Below are positions 42,266-51,002 of a stretch of 64,000 nucleotides of DNA, piece by piece. The notes below the pieces were generated by a model. That model saw only the letters and a list, made by a program, of their open reading frames with translations, ran no database searches and had not been told where the DNA came from. This stretch comes from Bacteroidales bacterium UBA3844. GTDB taxonomy: Bacteria > Bacteroidota > Bacteroidia > Bacteroidales > Paludibacteraceae. Both the position numbers and the translations under genes were made by a program. The stretch spans positions 85,994 to 149,993 of the forward strand of contig DGHQ01000023.1 of NCBI GenBank assembly GCA_002392915.1, given 5' to 3'. Within the stretch, counting starts at the first letter, position 1. Every line of letters starts with the position of its first letter.

Positions 42266-42867
42266 AACAAATTATCATTTCGAATTAAATCTAATTCAAA
42301 AGTCAATTATCAAAACATCACACAATTGATTCTACAGAGGGAAGCACATTGTAACCATATTCCTTCGAAATAGTATCAATAAAGTTTCGGACGACACTAT
42401 CTTGTTGATAGGTTTTATCACAAGTCCTAATTTTTTCAGACAACATATCAACGTTAATTTCAAGAATCAAATCATGAAACAGAGTTGTATGTCTAAAAAA
42501 CTCACTTATATAAGACACAACTAACCATGCATCAAGTAAAGTAGAAATTTCAAGTTTAGACAAAGCATCATTTATCTCCTGATTTGTTATATATCCTTCT
42601 GTCATTATTGCATCTAAAAACATAAGGACAATTCCCGCATCAGTAATGTCATCAGCTGGAGATTGAGTATAACCTCCCTGTTTTAGAACTCTACCTGCAA
42701 CAAAATCATTTAATCCGCCATTTTTTATTATTGACACTATTTCTTCGTAGTCATTAAATGACTTCCATTCTGACAATCTTTCTTTATTCATAATCTTTAT
42801 TTTTCAAAAACAAAAAGTTCTTCAGTTTCTCTTGAATAAGCATATACTTTATCATCTATAACGATTG
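41912..42867. repeat. Tandem duplication, copy 1 (963-bp period)
   Basis: About 956 bp are repeated almost exactly at 42875-43830. The unit holds (in minus-strand order) the last ~20 codons of an ORF ending DKVYAYSRETEELFVFEK, the 157-aa immunity-like gene, the intergenic region and the first ~118 codons of the 1,058-aa gene. Only ~7 bp separate the two copies. Confidence 0.9.
42318..42791 (-). CDS. Probable immunity protein, copy 1
   Basis: 157 aa, acidic, all-helical by appearance ('MNKERLSEWKSFNDYEEIVSII', 'IVLMFLDAIMTEGY', 'LLDAWLVVSYISEFF'), with no signal peptide, so cytoplasmic. Its start lies 5 bp after the stop of a short tail ORF, a spacing typical for an immunity gene following a toxin tip. 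A second copy at 43281-43754 differs at six residues. Small soluble helical proteins encoded right after polymorphic toxins are usually immunity proteins; I infer that role here, but I do not recognise the family. Confidence 0.65.
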   Translation of the reverse strand: MNKERLSEWKSFNDYEEIVSIIKNGGLNDFVAGRVLKQGGYTQSPADDITDAGIVLMFLDAIMTEGYITNQEINDALSKLEISTLLDAWLVVSYISEFFRHTTLFHDLILEINVDMLSEKIRTCDKTYQQDSVVRNFIDTISKEYGYNVLPSVESIV

Positions 42868-43228
42868 ATCTGATAATCTGGAACACACCGTTTTTTCCCT
42901 TACTTACAGAGAAAGGCAGTGTGAAGGCAGCACGAAGATTCATGGACACATTGCTGACATTGTCGACATCTCTCTTATAAGCAACGTTATCCAATGCGAA
43001 CTCCAAACCAACACCACCAGCGAAATCATAAGAGAGTCCGATAGGTGTATTGTGAGGCTCTAGCAAATCCAACATATTGTCAAAGCCATCCAACATCTTT
43101 GTTGGTTTGCCAGCCCCAGCAGCATCCCCACTCGGATTAGCATCTCCGGCATAAACCAAAATAGAACAAGCTACCATTATCCCCAATAGGAAACATCAAA
43201 GCATTTTTGTTGTCAAATTCCTTATCAT
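42797..43228 (-). pseudogene. Decayed duplicate of the 1,058-aa gene 5' end, fused to a foreign tail
   Basis: From the equivalent ATG at 43228 the copy reads the same signal region as the intact gene, but codon 11 has changed from CGA (Arg) to TGA (43196-43198). After that the frame stays open for 129 codons: ~103 residues match the intact protein, then the sequence switches at 'GKNGVFQI' to 'IRSIVIDDKVYAYSRETEELFVFEK' and stops. The tail is the same as that preceding the immunity-like gene in the other copy (43761-43830). The join is the junction of the tandem duplication. The protein is probably not made from the original start; a shorter product from an internal ATG (43186) is conceivable. 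Confidence 0.8.
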
Positions 43229-43280
43229 AACAAATTATCATTTCGAATTAAATCTAATTCAAAAGTCAATAATCAAAATA

Positions 43281-43754
43281 TCACACAATTGATTCTACAG
43301 AGGGAATCACATTGTAACCATATTCCTTCGAAATAGTCTCAATAAAGTTTCGGACGACACTATCTTGTTGATAGGTTTTATCACAAGTCCTAATTTTTTC
43401 AGACAACATATCAACGTTAATTTCAAGAATCAAATCATGAAACAGAGTTGTAAGTCTAAAAGACTCACTTATATAAGACACAACTAACCATGCATCAAGT
43501 AAAGTACAAATTTCAAGCTTAGACAAAGCATCATTTATCTCCTGATTTGTCAAATATCCTTCTGTCATTATTGCATCTAAAAACATAAGTACAATTCCCG
43601 CATCAGTAATGTCATCAGCTGGAGATTGAGTATAACCTCCCTGTTTTAGAACTCTACCTGCAACAAAATCATTTAATCCGCCATTTTTTATTATTGACAC
43701 TATTTCTTCGTAGTCATTAAATGACTTCCATTCTGACAATCTTTCTTTATTCAT
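43281..43754 (-). CDS. Probable immunity protein, copy 2
   Basis: 157 aa, differing from copy 1 by six substitutions (ITNQ/LTNQ, LEIS/LEIC, EFFRHT/ESFRLT, NFID/NFIE and VLPS/VIPS). Both reading frames are intact, so either both are expressed or the duplication is recent. It follows the stop of the DKVYAYSRETEELFVFEK tail by 5 bp, exactly as in copy 1. Confidence 0.65.
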   Translation of the reverse strand: MNKERLSEWKSFNDYEEIVSIIKNGGLNDFVAGRVLKQGGYTQSPADDITDAGIVLMFLDAIMTEGYLTNQEINDALSKLEICTLLDAWLVVSYISESFRLTTLFHDLILEINVDMLSEKIRTCDKTYQQDSVVRNFIETISKEYGYNVIPSVESIV

Positions 43755-43760
43755 AATCTT

Positions 43761-43830
43761 TATTTTTCAAAAACAAAAAGTTCTTCAGTTTCTCTTGAAT
43801 AAGCATATACTTTATCACCTATAATGATGA
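43761..43830 (-). pseudogene. Orphan C-terminal tail before immunity copy 2
   Basis: About 20 codons reading 'IGDKVYAYSRETEELFVFEK' and a stop, 5 bp before the immunity-like gene. Upstream the frame is closed by a stop near 43832, so this is the amputated 3' end of a gene, either a toxin tip or another small protein, brought here by recombination. Confidence 0.55.
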
Positions 43831-43865
43831 ATCAAAAAAATATGAGATACTCCACTCACATTTTT

Positions 43866-44048
43866 TCACAAACGAGTTCCCGTTGAACATAAAGATGGAA
43901 AGCACACCGCTTTTGAAAACACACATTCATTTTCATTGTGTGAATACGATTTTTCTCCTATCGTCAATACACCATCAACGACAGTAACTTCATTGTTTCG
44001 GTATATACAAAAATCAGATACCTTATTTTTTTTAATTAATAGTTTCAT
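43866..44048 (-). CDS. Small ORF, possible truncated immunity-like gene
   Basis: 60 aa starting MKLLIKKNKVSDFCIYRNNE and containing 'VTVVDGVLTIGEKSYSHNENE'. A purine-rich stretch precedes the ATG. It lies between toxin debris and the immunity-like gene and may be the N-terminal part of a gene whose 3' end was lost or replaced; its last ~15 residues look out of character. Weak support. Confidence 0.4.
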   Translation of the reverse strand: MKLLIKKNKVSDFCIYRNNEVTVVDGVLTIGEKSYSHNENECVFSKAVCFPSLCSTGTRL

Positions 44049-44097
44049 TCTTAATAGACCTTAAATATTTCCTCAATTCTCGGAGTTAAAAACAAAT

Positions 44098-44249
44098 TTA
44101 TAAAATTTTCTTTTCATCCTCTACATTTCCATTTTTTTTGACAATACTAGACACATCCCAATTTCTAAGTTCATTTTGGATAGCATCAGTAACTATACCT
44201 TGAGTCGTCTTTTGTCCATCAAAAATCCATTGAATCTGACTTAGATCAC
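44098..44249 (-). pseudogene. Frameshifted C-terminal extension of the 2,241-aa protein
   Basis: Directly after the stop of the large gene, the +1 frame stays open to a stop at 44098-44100 and reads 'SDLSQIQWIFDGQKTTQGIV' then 'NELRNWDVSSIVKKNG'. Removing one A from the five-A run at 44250-44254 (minus strand) would join 'VIDPLTK' to this sequence and extend the protein by about 50 residues. It is likely the real or ancestral C-terminus, cut off by a 1-nt insertion. Confidence 0.6.
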
Positions 44250-47200
44250 TTTTTAGTAAGTGGATCAATGACAACAGATGAATGTTTTTCCAGATTTGCA
44301 TCCCATTTGAAATTATCTACAATTGCTTCATTATAACCCGGAATAACTTTACCAGTTGCAGGATCAACACTTCCAGGCAAATGACCTCCAGTAATCCAGA
44401 GATTTGGATCAGCACCGGCCTCCGAGCCTCGTGCCATACGTAGATTACTAAGCTCAGATTTTTCAAATTCAAATAACAAGAATTGTTCCCCATCCTTTAA
44501 TCTTTTCTTCCACATTCCTTCAGGAATTCCCAATTCTTTTTCAAAAACAGAAATGTCCCCATTTGCCTTCTTCATAAGAGCCCTTGCCTCTGACTTAGTC
44601 AAGACAAACAATCCATCCGCTCTTCCCAGAGTTCCATATTGTTTTGCTCCTGTAAATGTAAAACATGCAGCTCCATCATCAAACTTAGCTAAATGTTTAG
44701 CAACATATGCGTCTCCATAGATAACCTTAGGATCAAGCATCAGGTCTAATTTTCCTTGCTTTTTATATGCTAATGTCTGAAGTGCCTTTATATTTTGTCT
44801 AACCTCATCTATAGCATTCAAATTGTTCAACTTCTGCCATGCCTCGACAAGATTTTCATTATTCATCAACATTTCCAAATCGGATGCGGATGAGAATCTA
44901 TACTCATTTGCAAATTTTTGTACGTCACTTCCAAGTTTGCTTGAATACTTAGCAGAAATTGGATCAATGACAACAGATAAATTTTTTTCCAAATTTGCAT
45001 CCCATTTGAAATTATCAACAACTGCTTCACTATAACCCGGAATAACTTTACCAGTTGCAGGATCAACACTTCCAGGCAAATGGCCTCCAGTAATCCAAAG
45101 ATTTGGATCTGCACCAGCCTCCGAGCCTCGTGGCATACGTAGATTACTAAGCTCAGATTTTTCAAATTCAAATAACAAGAATTGTTGTCCATCAGTTAAT
45201 CTTTTCTTCCACATTCCTTCAGGAATTCCCAATTCTTTTTCTAAAACAGAAATATCCCCATTTGCCTTCTTTATAAGAGCCCTTGCCTCTGACTTAGTCA
45301 TGACAAACAATCCATCCGCTCTTCCCAGAGTTCCATATTGTTTTGCTCCTGTAAATGTAAAACATGCAGCGCCATCATCAAACTTAGCTAAATGTTTAGC
45401 AACATACGCGTCTCCATAGATAACCTTAGGATCAAGCATCAGGTCTAATTTTCCTTGCTTTTTATATGCTAATGTCTGAAGTGCCTTTATATTTTGTCTA
45501 ACCTCATCTATAGCATTCAAATTGTTCAACTTCTGCCATGCCTCGACAAGATTTTCATTATTCATCAACATTTCCAAATCGGATGCGGATGAGAATCTAT
45601 ACTCATTTGCAAATTTTTGTACATCACTTCCAAGTTTGCTTGAATACTTAGCAGAAATTGGATCAATGACAACAGATAAATTTTTTTCCAAATTTGCATC
45701 CCATTTGAAATTATCAACAACTGCTTCACTATAACCCGGAATAACTTTACCAGTTGCAGGATCAACACTTCCAGGCAAATGACCTCCAGGAATCCAGAGA
45801 TTTGGATCTGCACCAGCCTCCGAGCCTCGTGGCATACGTAGATTACTAAGCTCAGATTTTTCAAATTCAAACAACAAGAATTGTTGCCCATCAGTTAATC
45901 TTTTCTTCCACATTCCTTCAGGAATTCCCAATTCTTTTTCTAAAACAGAAATATCCCCATTTGCCTTCTTAATAAGAGCCCTTGCTTCTGACTTAGTCAT
46001 GACAAACAATCCATCCGCTCTTCCCAAAGTTCCATATTGTTTTGCTCCTGTAAATGTAAAACAAGCTGCACCATCATTAAATTTAGCTAAATGATTAGTC
46101 ACATATGCTTCTCCATAAATTTTCTTAGGATCTAGGATTTTGTTTAGTGTTCCTTGCTTTTTATATGCTAATGTTTGAAGTGCCTTTATATTCTGTCTGA
46201 CCTCATCTATAGCATTCAAGTTTCTCAACTTCTGCCAAGATTCTATTGTTTCTTCATTTAATAATTTAACAATATCATCAGATGCATTTTGGAAATCCCT
46301 AATAAATACACCTAGATCATCTCCTAGTTTAGTCGAAAAACTATTAGCACATTCAACTAAATATTTTGACTTAAGCAAACACGCTCCATCTCTTGATATC
46401 ACCAAATAACCTACATTATTATCAATAGATTTGACAGTATATTTAGAAGATGCGACAACAACTCTAGACCAATCAGAAGGAGCATTTGAGATTTTTAATC
46501 CCTCTTTTGAAAATTTCAATATTTCTTTTTCTAACAGACTACTAAAAGCAAAAGCTTTTGCATTTTCAGAAACTTTTATACCTAATTCATCTGCTTTAAG
46601 AATGACATTGGCATAAACATCGTAACAGAATGCCTTTCCGTCATTTCCTAATTTAACTGCAATTGTTGGAATTTCTTTAACAAACTTAACTCCAGTAGCT
46701 CTCAATGCTTTAAGAGTAGGAGGTATTGATTTTATAGCTACAGGAATACTTTTTGCTGATGCAGTCAAAACTTCTACAACATCTTTTCCAGCTGCAATTG
46801 CCTTAAATTCTCCTATACCAACAAAAAAAGAAGCAATAAATATAACATCATAACCAACAGCATAATGAGCCTTATACATATCTACATTCACACCATCAGG
46901 TGTTGTATATACACCTATATGACCCTTTAATGCATCTGTAATAGAAGGTAGTGAACTTAACTTAAAGTCAGATAATTTAATTAAAAAGTTTTTGAGATTT
47001 TCAGCCACATCTGCATCAGTAGCTTCTGCAGCAAGTTCACCAAAGCCAACCAATTGATCAACTATAGAATTCCAAGCCCCACAAATTAATGCGAACTTGC
47101 AAAGAGGTGAGGCTACTCCATCCATAATTGGTTTTACCCATTCTCCTCCACCTACTTGAGTTGTAAAATAATCAACTATATACTTGCTGGTTAAATCTAA

Positions 47201-50200
47201 ATCCTTAAACTTATAGTCGACTCTATTTGCATTCCATACATTTTCAGGAATCTCCAATTGTTTCATCAAACAAACCAACAATCGAAGTTCAACACTACCT
47301 GCTAAATTATGTAAGTCAGCCAAAACTGCCTCTGCTTTTTCAAATATATTGGCATCAGAAGAGACCTCTTTTATATGAGAGAACAAATGTATTTGAGATA
47401 TGCACTCAAACAAATCATTGTCCTTTCTTATATCCTCAGTCAAGTAAAATAAAGTACCAAAAGCAGCAGGATCGTCAAAATCAACAACTATTGAATATAA
47501 TAAAGACTCAGGACCTAAATCCTTGCTAAGGGAATTCAATTTAGCTATTAATTCCAAATAGCCATAATTCAATAATTCATGAAATTTGATTTTCTCTGTG
47601 AAAATGTCATCGGTATTATCAATGCCATTTATCAAGACATTATTGAAATGGCTTAATTCATCAGATAATTTCTTCTGATCCTCAACAGAAATTGTAATTC
47701 CTGATTTATTATAATGATCTATAATAAACTTAAAAAACTCTTTTTTCCTTCCTGCCAAACAATTAAGATAATTCTCAACAGTTCTGACGTATGAAGATGT
47801 AAATGTATTATTTTTTGCACTTTCGTATCGTGGTTCTATATCATTTTTAATACTCAAACCACTAACATAACTAAATTTATATACATCAACCGCAGGACAT
47901 GTTCTAGCTACTGCAAAATAATACTCTCCATTTACATTCAATTTCTTTGTAATTTGGTATTTTTGCTTTCCTTTTATCCTGTAAGAATCACCAACTTTTT
48001 CAGCATCTTTATAGAATCCCTTGAATATATGTTTATTATCAACATCTTCAAACAAAGCAATCCATCTTTCTCCATCAATAGTAAATGAATGTAAATATGA
48101 ATTACAGAATCCTAAATCAACAGCATTATTTGGGATTTCAAATCTAAGTACTTTATCTCCATCTCTTAAGATGAAGGAATATTCATTTGGTTCAAGTTTT
48201 TCAATTATTGTGTAACCAAGATGCTCCCATGATCTATACAAACCATCATCATCGTCTTCTAGCACAGGCCATACCCATATACGTTCATTGTGGATATTAT
48301 GCCACTGGAAATGAAGTAGATCATTGCTAGTCACAGTATTGTAATCCATCAGGTTGGATGTGCTTCCCTGCTTAATTTTCTTACTGTGTTCGAATAGATG
48401 CTGCAAATTGAAAGCATGACCCAACTCATGAGCCACGGTATGATTAAACTCTGCAGTACCTGGTTTTGCATTATCAGTAAAGATGAAACCTACACTTTGG
48501 CTTCGTGGCAAATCACCGGCAGTTCCCTTATATTTGCTCTCCTCTGCATTAGGAACAAGGAACAAATATAAATCACCATCTTTAACGTTATCTTCATTGT
48601 GCTCCATGTATATACTGCAGACTTTCTTCATCTCGTCTGTCATAGAAGTCCAAGCAGACTGATCGTCAGCAGCAATCTTCAAGCCTCCGTCTTTGAGTAC
48701 ATTCTCTGTAATCCATTCATCTACAAGTTTATTCTCTACACTTACTTTGAATTCATATCCAAGACCTGCATAGATATTGTTGATATATGCCTGCAAAGCA
48801 GAAGCATCACTTACAGTCTCATCCGTCAAAGGAACTATATGCAGAGTCTTAGATTCAACTGCAAAATTAGAGACTAACAAAGATCCTACATTAACATATT
48901 TACCTTCGCTATTCTTTGAAATTGCATAGACCTGGCTACTTTTAGTAGTATTATTTCCAGGCACTAATACCTTACCATTCTCAACATTCAATTCTAGGAC
49001 TTCATCCTGACTTAATTTGACAATGTATTTTACATCCTTGCACTTATCAGATACGCTAACAGTCACCTTTGATACATTACCATGTGTAACTGCCACATAC
49101 GGAATATAATATAAGCGACCTTCATCGAATGGAATATAGTATCCAGCAAGGACATCCTTTAAGCCTAACTTATCATCGTCGAAAGGAGTTGTGGCATCAG
49201 TAAATCTCACCGTACCATTCTCATTATCACTCTTGATTTCACTATTATCATAACTCAATGAACTTACAGATGTAACAGAACCTACAGTTATTACAGAACC
49301 ATCGGCGCCTCTCATCTTAATATCAGAGCCATCCTTCCAGAAATCACCTGGAGTATCACTTGGAGTAGTTTTAATTGTTGGAGATTCTACTTGTTCTGTC
49401 TTCTGGTCTCCGTCAACAGTCTTACCTCCAAAGATCTCATTCAAATCAAGTTTAAGCGCATTTTTCTCGTCATAAACAGTAACGACGCTTCCCTGCATCA
49501 ACTCTTTTGCACAGTTGATCTTAATATTATCAAACTTAACTTTTAATTTGAATATCTTAGCAAACTTGAATGACAAGAATCCATTTCCAGACAAAACAAT
49601 ATAATCGTTATTTTTTGAATATGACGAAATCGATTCTACATCAATCTTTGTTCCATGACAATAAATCTCCTGTATATCTTGCTTTTCAGGAAGATTTTTT
49701 CCACTACAATCACTTAATTCAGGCAACGGAGAGCCACATTCAGGATCATCAGATGGTTCTCCAGGTATTACAAAATGAATTGTATCTGAATAAGGAGCAT
49801 AGATACGCTCACCATCTTCATCCAATATGAAATACTGTCCTCTAGCGACATGAGTAAGGTCTTTATCAACTAAAACAGGCAGTGACAATGTCTCATCTCC
49901 CGACTCTGAATAAAGAATACTATAAGGAGTCCATTTATCCTTACCCAATGGCTGTATCTCAATAGATACGCCACTATATTTTTTACGGATTTCATCATTA
50001 TCTTTAACCCAGAATGCCATGATGTCCTTAAACGACATCTCGACCTTATCCATTTTTAGCACATCAAGGTCATCGTCAACTTTCTTAGATGTAAGAATCT
50101 TTTCAGACTCTTTCTCCATCATCTCTTCAAATGGATCGACCTTCTTTCCACATGTGAATGAGAAGACTTTACTTATACCATTATTTTCAAATCCTGTCTT

Positions 50201-50971
50201 TGGTGATTTATCTGCATTGACCGCAGAAACTCGCCACGCATAAGTATGGCCATCTATCAAGGCTTTATTCCACACAAATGATGTGGCAGTTGTATATTCG
50301 CACAATCCATCTGGAGTCTGTGGCAGCATTGATTCGAATGCAGCATTAGCACTAATTCCTTTGTCTGTTATGTCAATAACTTCCAACTTATACTGTAGAA
50401 ACTCTGCAGTCATCTTTGGCAGCTGCCATGAAAAATTTGTCACAGCAGTTCCTACTGGAAAATTTTGTTCATCGTATGGAGCAAACAAATATGGAGCTTT
50501 TCCACGTTCCATATAAGCAGAGACCGTGAATGGTCGGCTTAGAGACACATCAGAACCAGTAGATCGATCAACAGCCTCAAACACTAAATTATAATTACCC
50601 TCTTTTAGACAATTAGCTAAGGTTGGACAATTTTTAATAAACTGTCTAAAATCAAGGAACGGAGTATGCAACCCCTGACCAAGAGAAATCTCATCTGAAT
50701 ATGCGACAATAGACGAACCGCCAAAGCTCGCCACTGTCATTTTCACATAAAACTTCCAGTTCTTATGATATAAGTCTTTTCTGATGATATTCAACTGAAA
50801 CCTTCCAGCTTCGGTATATTCCATAAAACAAGGAGTATACGGAGGAGTCAGGAATGCATTAAGTTCAACTGGATATACAGTATTTGTCTGTGCCGATATA
50901 GTTTGCACAGGTAAAAACATTACAAGTGTTAATAAGAATGCTATGTAATATTTCTTTAATATAGACTTCAT
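44246..50971 (-). CDS. Giant exported metzincin-like protein with three identical C-terminal modules (candidate polymorphic toxin)
   Basis: 2,241 aa with a signal peptide (MKSILKKYYIAFLLTLVMFLPVQTISAQ). Residues ~30-290 contain FN3-like segments that resemble my recollection of TANFOR-type N-termini ('LTPPYTPCFMEYTEAGRFQL', 'FPVGTAVTNFSWQLPKMT'). A metzincin-type zinc site follows: H848-E-L-G-H852-A-F-N-L-Q-H858, then a Met-turn 'TSNLMDYNTVTSND'. A middle region (~1000-1540) is helical. Residues ~1543-2241 are three tandem 233-aa modules, each with 'LNAIDEVRQNIKALQTLAYK', 'GRADGLFVMTKSEARAL', 'RGSEAGADPNLWI' and 'VDPATGKVIPGY'. The protease could process the protein itself or a target, and the modules sit where toxin tips are found in polymorphic toxins. 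The frame ends at a likely frameshift (44250-44254). It lies 31 bp downstream of an outer-membrane barrel gene. Confidence 0.8.
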   Translation of the reverse strand: MKSILKKYYIAFLLTLVMFLPVQTISAQTNTVYPVELNAFLTPPYTPCFMEYTEAGRFQLNIIRKDLYHKNWKFYVKMTVASFGGSSIVAYSDEISLGQGLHTPFLDFRQFIKNCPTLANCLKEGNYNLVFEAVDRSTGSDVSLSRPFTVSAYMERGKAPYLFAPYDEQNFPVGTAVTNFSWQLPKMTAEFLQYKLEVIDITDKGISANAAFESMLPQTPDGLCEYTTATSFVWNKALIDGHTYAWRVSAVNADKSPKTGFENNGISKVFSFTCGKKVDPFEEMMEKESEKILTSKKVDDDLDVLKMDKVEMSFKDIMAFWVKDNDEIRKKYSGVSIEIQPLGKDKWTPYSILYSESGDETLSLPVLVDKDLTHVARGQYFILDEDGERIYAPYSDTIHFVIPGEPSDDPECGSPLPELSDCSGKNLPEKQDIQEIYCHGTKIDVESISSYSKNNDYIVLSGNGFLSFKFAKIFKLKVKFDNIKINCAKELMQGSVVTVYDEKNALKLDLNEIFGGKTVDGDQKTEQVESPTIKTTPSDTPGDFWKDGSDIKMRGADGSVITVGSVTSVSSLSYDNSEIKSDNENGTVRFTDATTPFDDDKLGLKDVLAGYYIPFDEGRLYYIPYVAVTHGNVSKVTVSVSDKCKDVKYIVKLSQDEVLELNVENGKVLVPGNNTTKSSQVYAISKNSEGKYVNVGSLLVSNFAVESKTLHIVPLTDETVSDASALQAYINNIYAGLGYEFKVSVENKLVDEWITENVLKDGGLKIAADDQSAWTSMTDEMKKVCSIYMEHNEDNVKDGDLYLFLVPNAEESKYKGTAGDLPRSQSVGFIFTDNAKPGTAEFNHTVAHELGHAFNLQHLFEHSKKIKQGSTSNLMDYNTVTSNDLLHFQWHNIHNERIWVWPVLEDDDDGLYRSWEHLGYTIIEKLEPNEYSFILRDGDKVLRFEIPNNAVDLGFCNSYLHSFTIDGERWIALFEDVDNKHIFKGFYKDAEKVGDSYRIKGKQKYQITKKLNVNGEYYFAVARTCPAVDVYKFSYVSGLSIKNDIEPRYESAKNNTFTSSYVRTVENYLNCLAGRKKEFFKFIIDHYNKSGITISVEDQKKLSDELSHFNNVLINGIDNTDDIFTEKIKFHELLNYGYLELIAKLNSLSKDLGPESLLYSIVVDFDDPAAFGTLFYLTEDIRKDNDLFECISQIHLFSHIKEVSSDANIFEKAEAVLADLHNLAGSVELRLLVCLMKQLEIPENVWNANRVDYKFKDLDLTSKYIVDYFTTQVGGGEWVKPIMDGVASPLCKFALICGAWNSIVDQLVGFGELAAEATDADVAENLKNFLIKLSDFKLSSLPSITDALKGHIGVYTTPDGVNVDMYKAHYAVGYDVIFIASFFVGIGEFKAIAAGKDVVEVLTASAKSIPVAIKSIPPTLKALRATGVKFVKEIPTIAVKLGNDGKAFCYDVYANVILKADELGIKVSENAKAFAFSSLLEKEILKFSKEGLKISNAPSDWSRVVVASSKYTVKSIDNNVGYLVISRDGACLLKSKYLVECANSFSTKLGDDLGVFIRDFQNASDDIVKLLNEETIESWQKLRNLNAIDEVRQNIKALQTLAYKKQGTLNKILDPKKIYGEAYVTNHLAKFNDGAACFTFTGAKQYGTLGRADGLFVMTKSEARALIKKANGDISVLEKELGIPEGMWKKRLTDGQQFLLFEFEKSELSNLRMPRGSEAGADPNLWIPGGHLPGSVDPATGKVIPGYSEAVVDNFKWDANLEKNLSVVIDPISAKYSSKLGSDVQKFANEYRFSSASDLEMLMNNENLVEAWQKLNNLNAIDEVRQNIKALQTLAYKKQGKLDLMLDPKVIYGDAYVAKHLAKFDDGAACFTFTGAKQYGTLGRADGLFVMTKSEARALIKKANGDISVLEKELGIPEGMWKKRLTDGQQFLLFEFEKSELSNLRMPRGSEAGADPNLWITGGHLPGSVDPATGKVIPGYSEAVVDNFKWDANLEKNLSVVIDPISAKYSSKLGSDVQKFANEYRFSSASDLEMLMNNENLVEAWQKLNNLNAIDEVRQNIKALQTLAYKKQGKLDLMLDPKVIYGDAYVAKHLAKFDDGAACFTFTGAKQYGTLGRADGLFVLTKSEARALMKKANGDISVFEKELGIPEGMWKKRLKDGEQFLLFEFEKSELSNLRMARGSEAGADPNLWITGGHLPGSVDPATGKVIPGYNEAIVDNFKWDANLEKHSSVVIDPLTKK
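44250..44948. repeat. 233-aa C-terminal module, copy 3
   Basis: A 699-bp unit in the 2,241-aa gene (last in the protein). It carries several substitutions concentrated towards the 3' end of the gene, for example FVLTK for FVMTK and ARGSEAG for PRGSEAG. Boundaries are set by the 699-bp period. Confidence 0.85.
44949..45647. repeat. 233-aa C-terminal module, copy 2
   Basis: A 699-bp unit nearly identical at DNA level to copy 3, including long stretches without mismatch (for example around 45522-45734 against 44823-45035). This implies recent duplication or gene conversion. Confidence 0.85.
45648..46346. repeat. 233-aa C-terminal module, copy 1
   Basis: The first unit. Its 3' two thirds match copies 2 and 3 closely, but its N-terminal third is diverged ('NEETIESWQKLRNLNAIDEV', 'DPKKIYGEAYVTNHLAKF'), consistent with being the founder unit. 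Confidence 0.8.
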
Positions 50972-51002
50972 AAGAACAAATAAATATAAATTCGATTATA
51001 TA

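Larger units (their letters stand above)
42875..43830. repeat. Tandem duplication, copy 2 (963-bp period)
   Basis: Upstream (in transcription) member of the duplication described for 41912-42867. Divergence is limited to scattered substitutions, including the one creating the stop at 43196-43198. Its outer boundary abuts the remnant region at 43831-44250. Confidence 0.9.

Noticed and set aside
44250..44254. Programmed ribosomal frameshifting at the five-A run
   Set aside because: There is no slippery heptamer with a following pseudoknot that I can identify, so an indel or phase variation is preferred, though not excluded.
44098..44301. Independent 67-codon gene overlapping the 3' end of the 2,241-aa gene
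   Set aside because: Its first half is an out-of-frame shadow; only the part after the large gene's stop looks protein-like, so it is treated as the frameshifted C-terminus.
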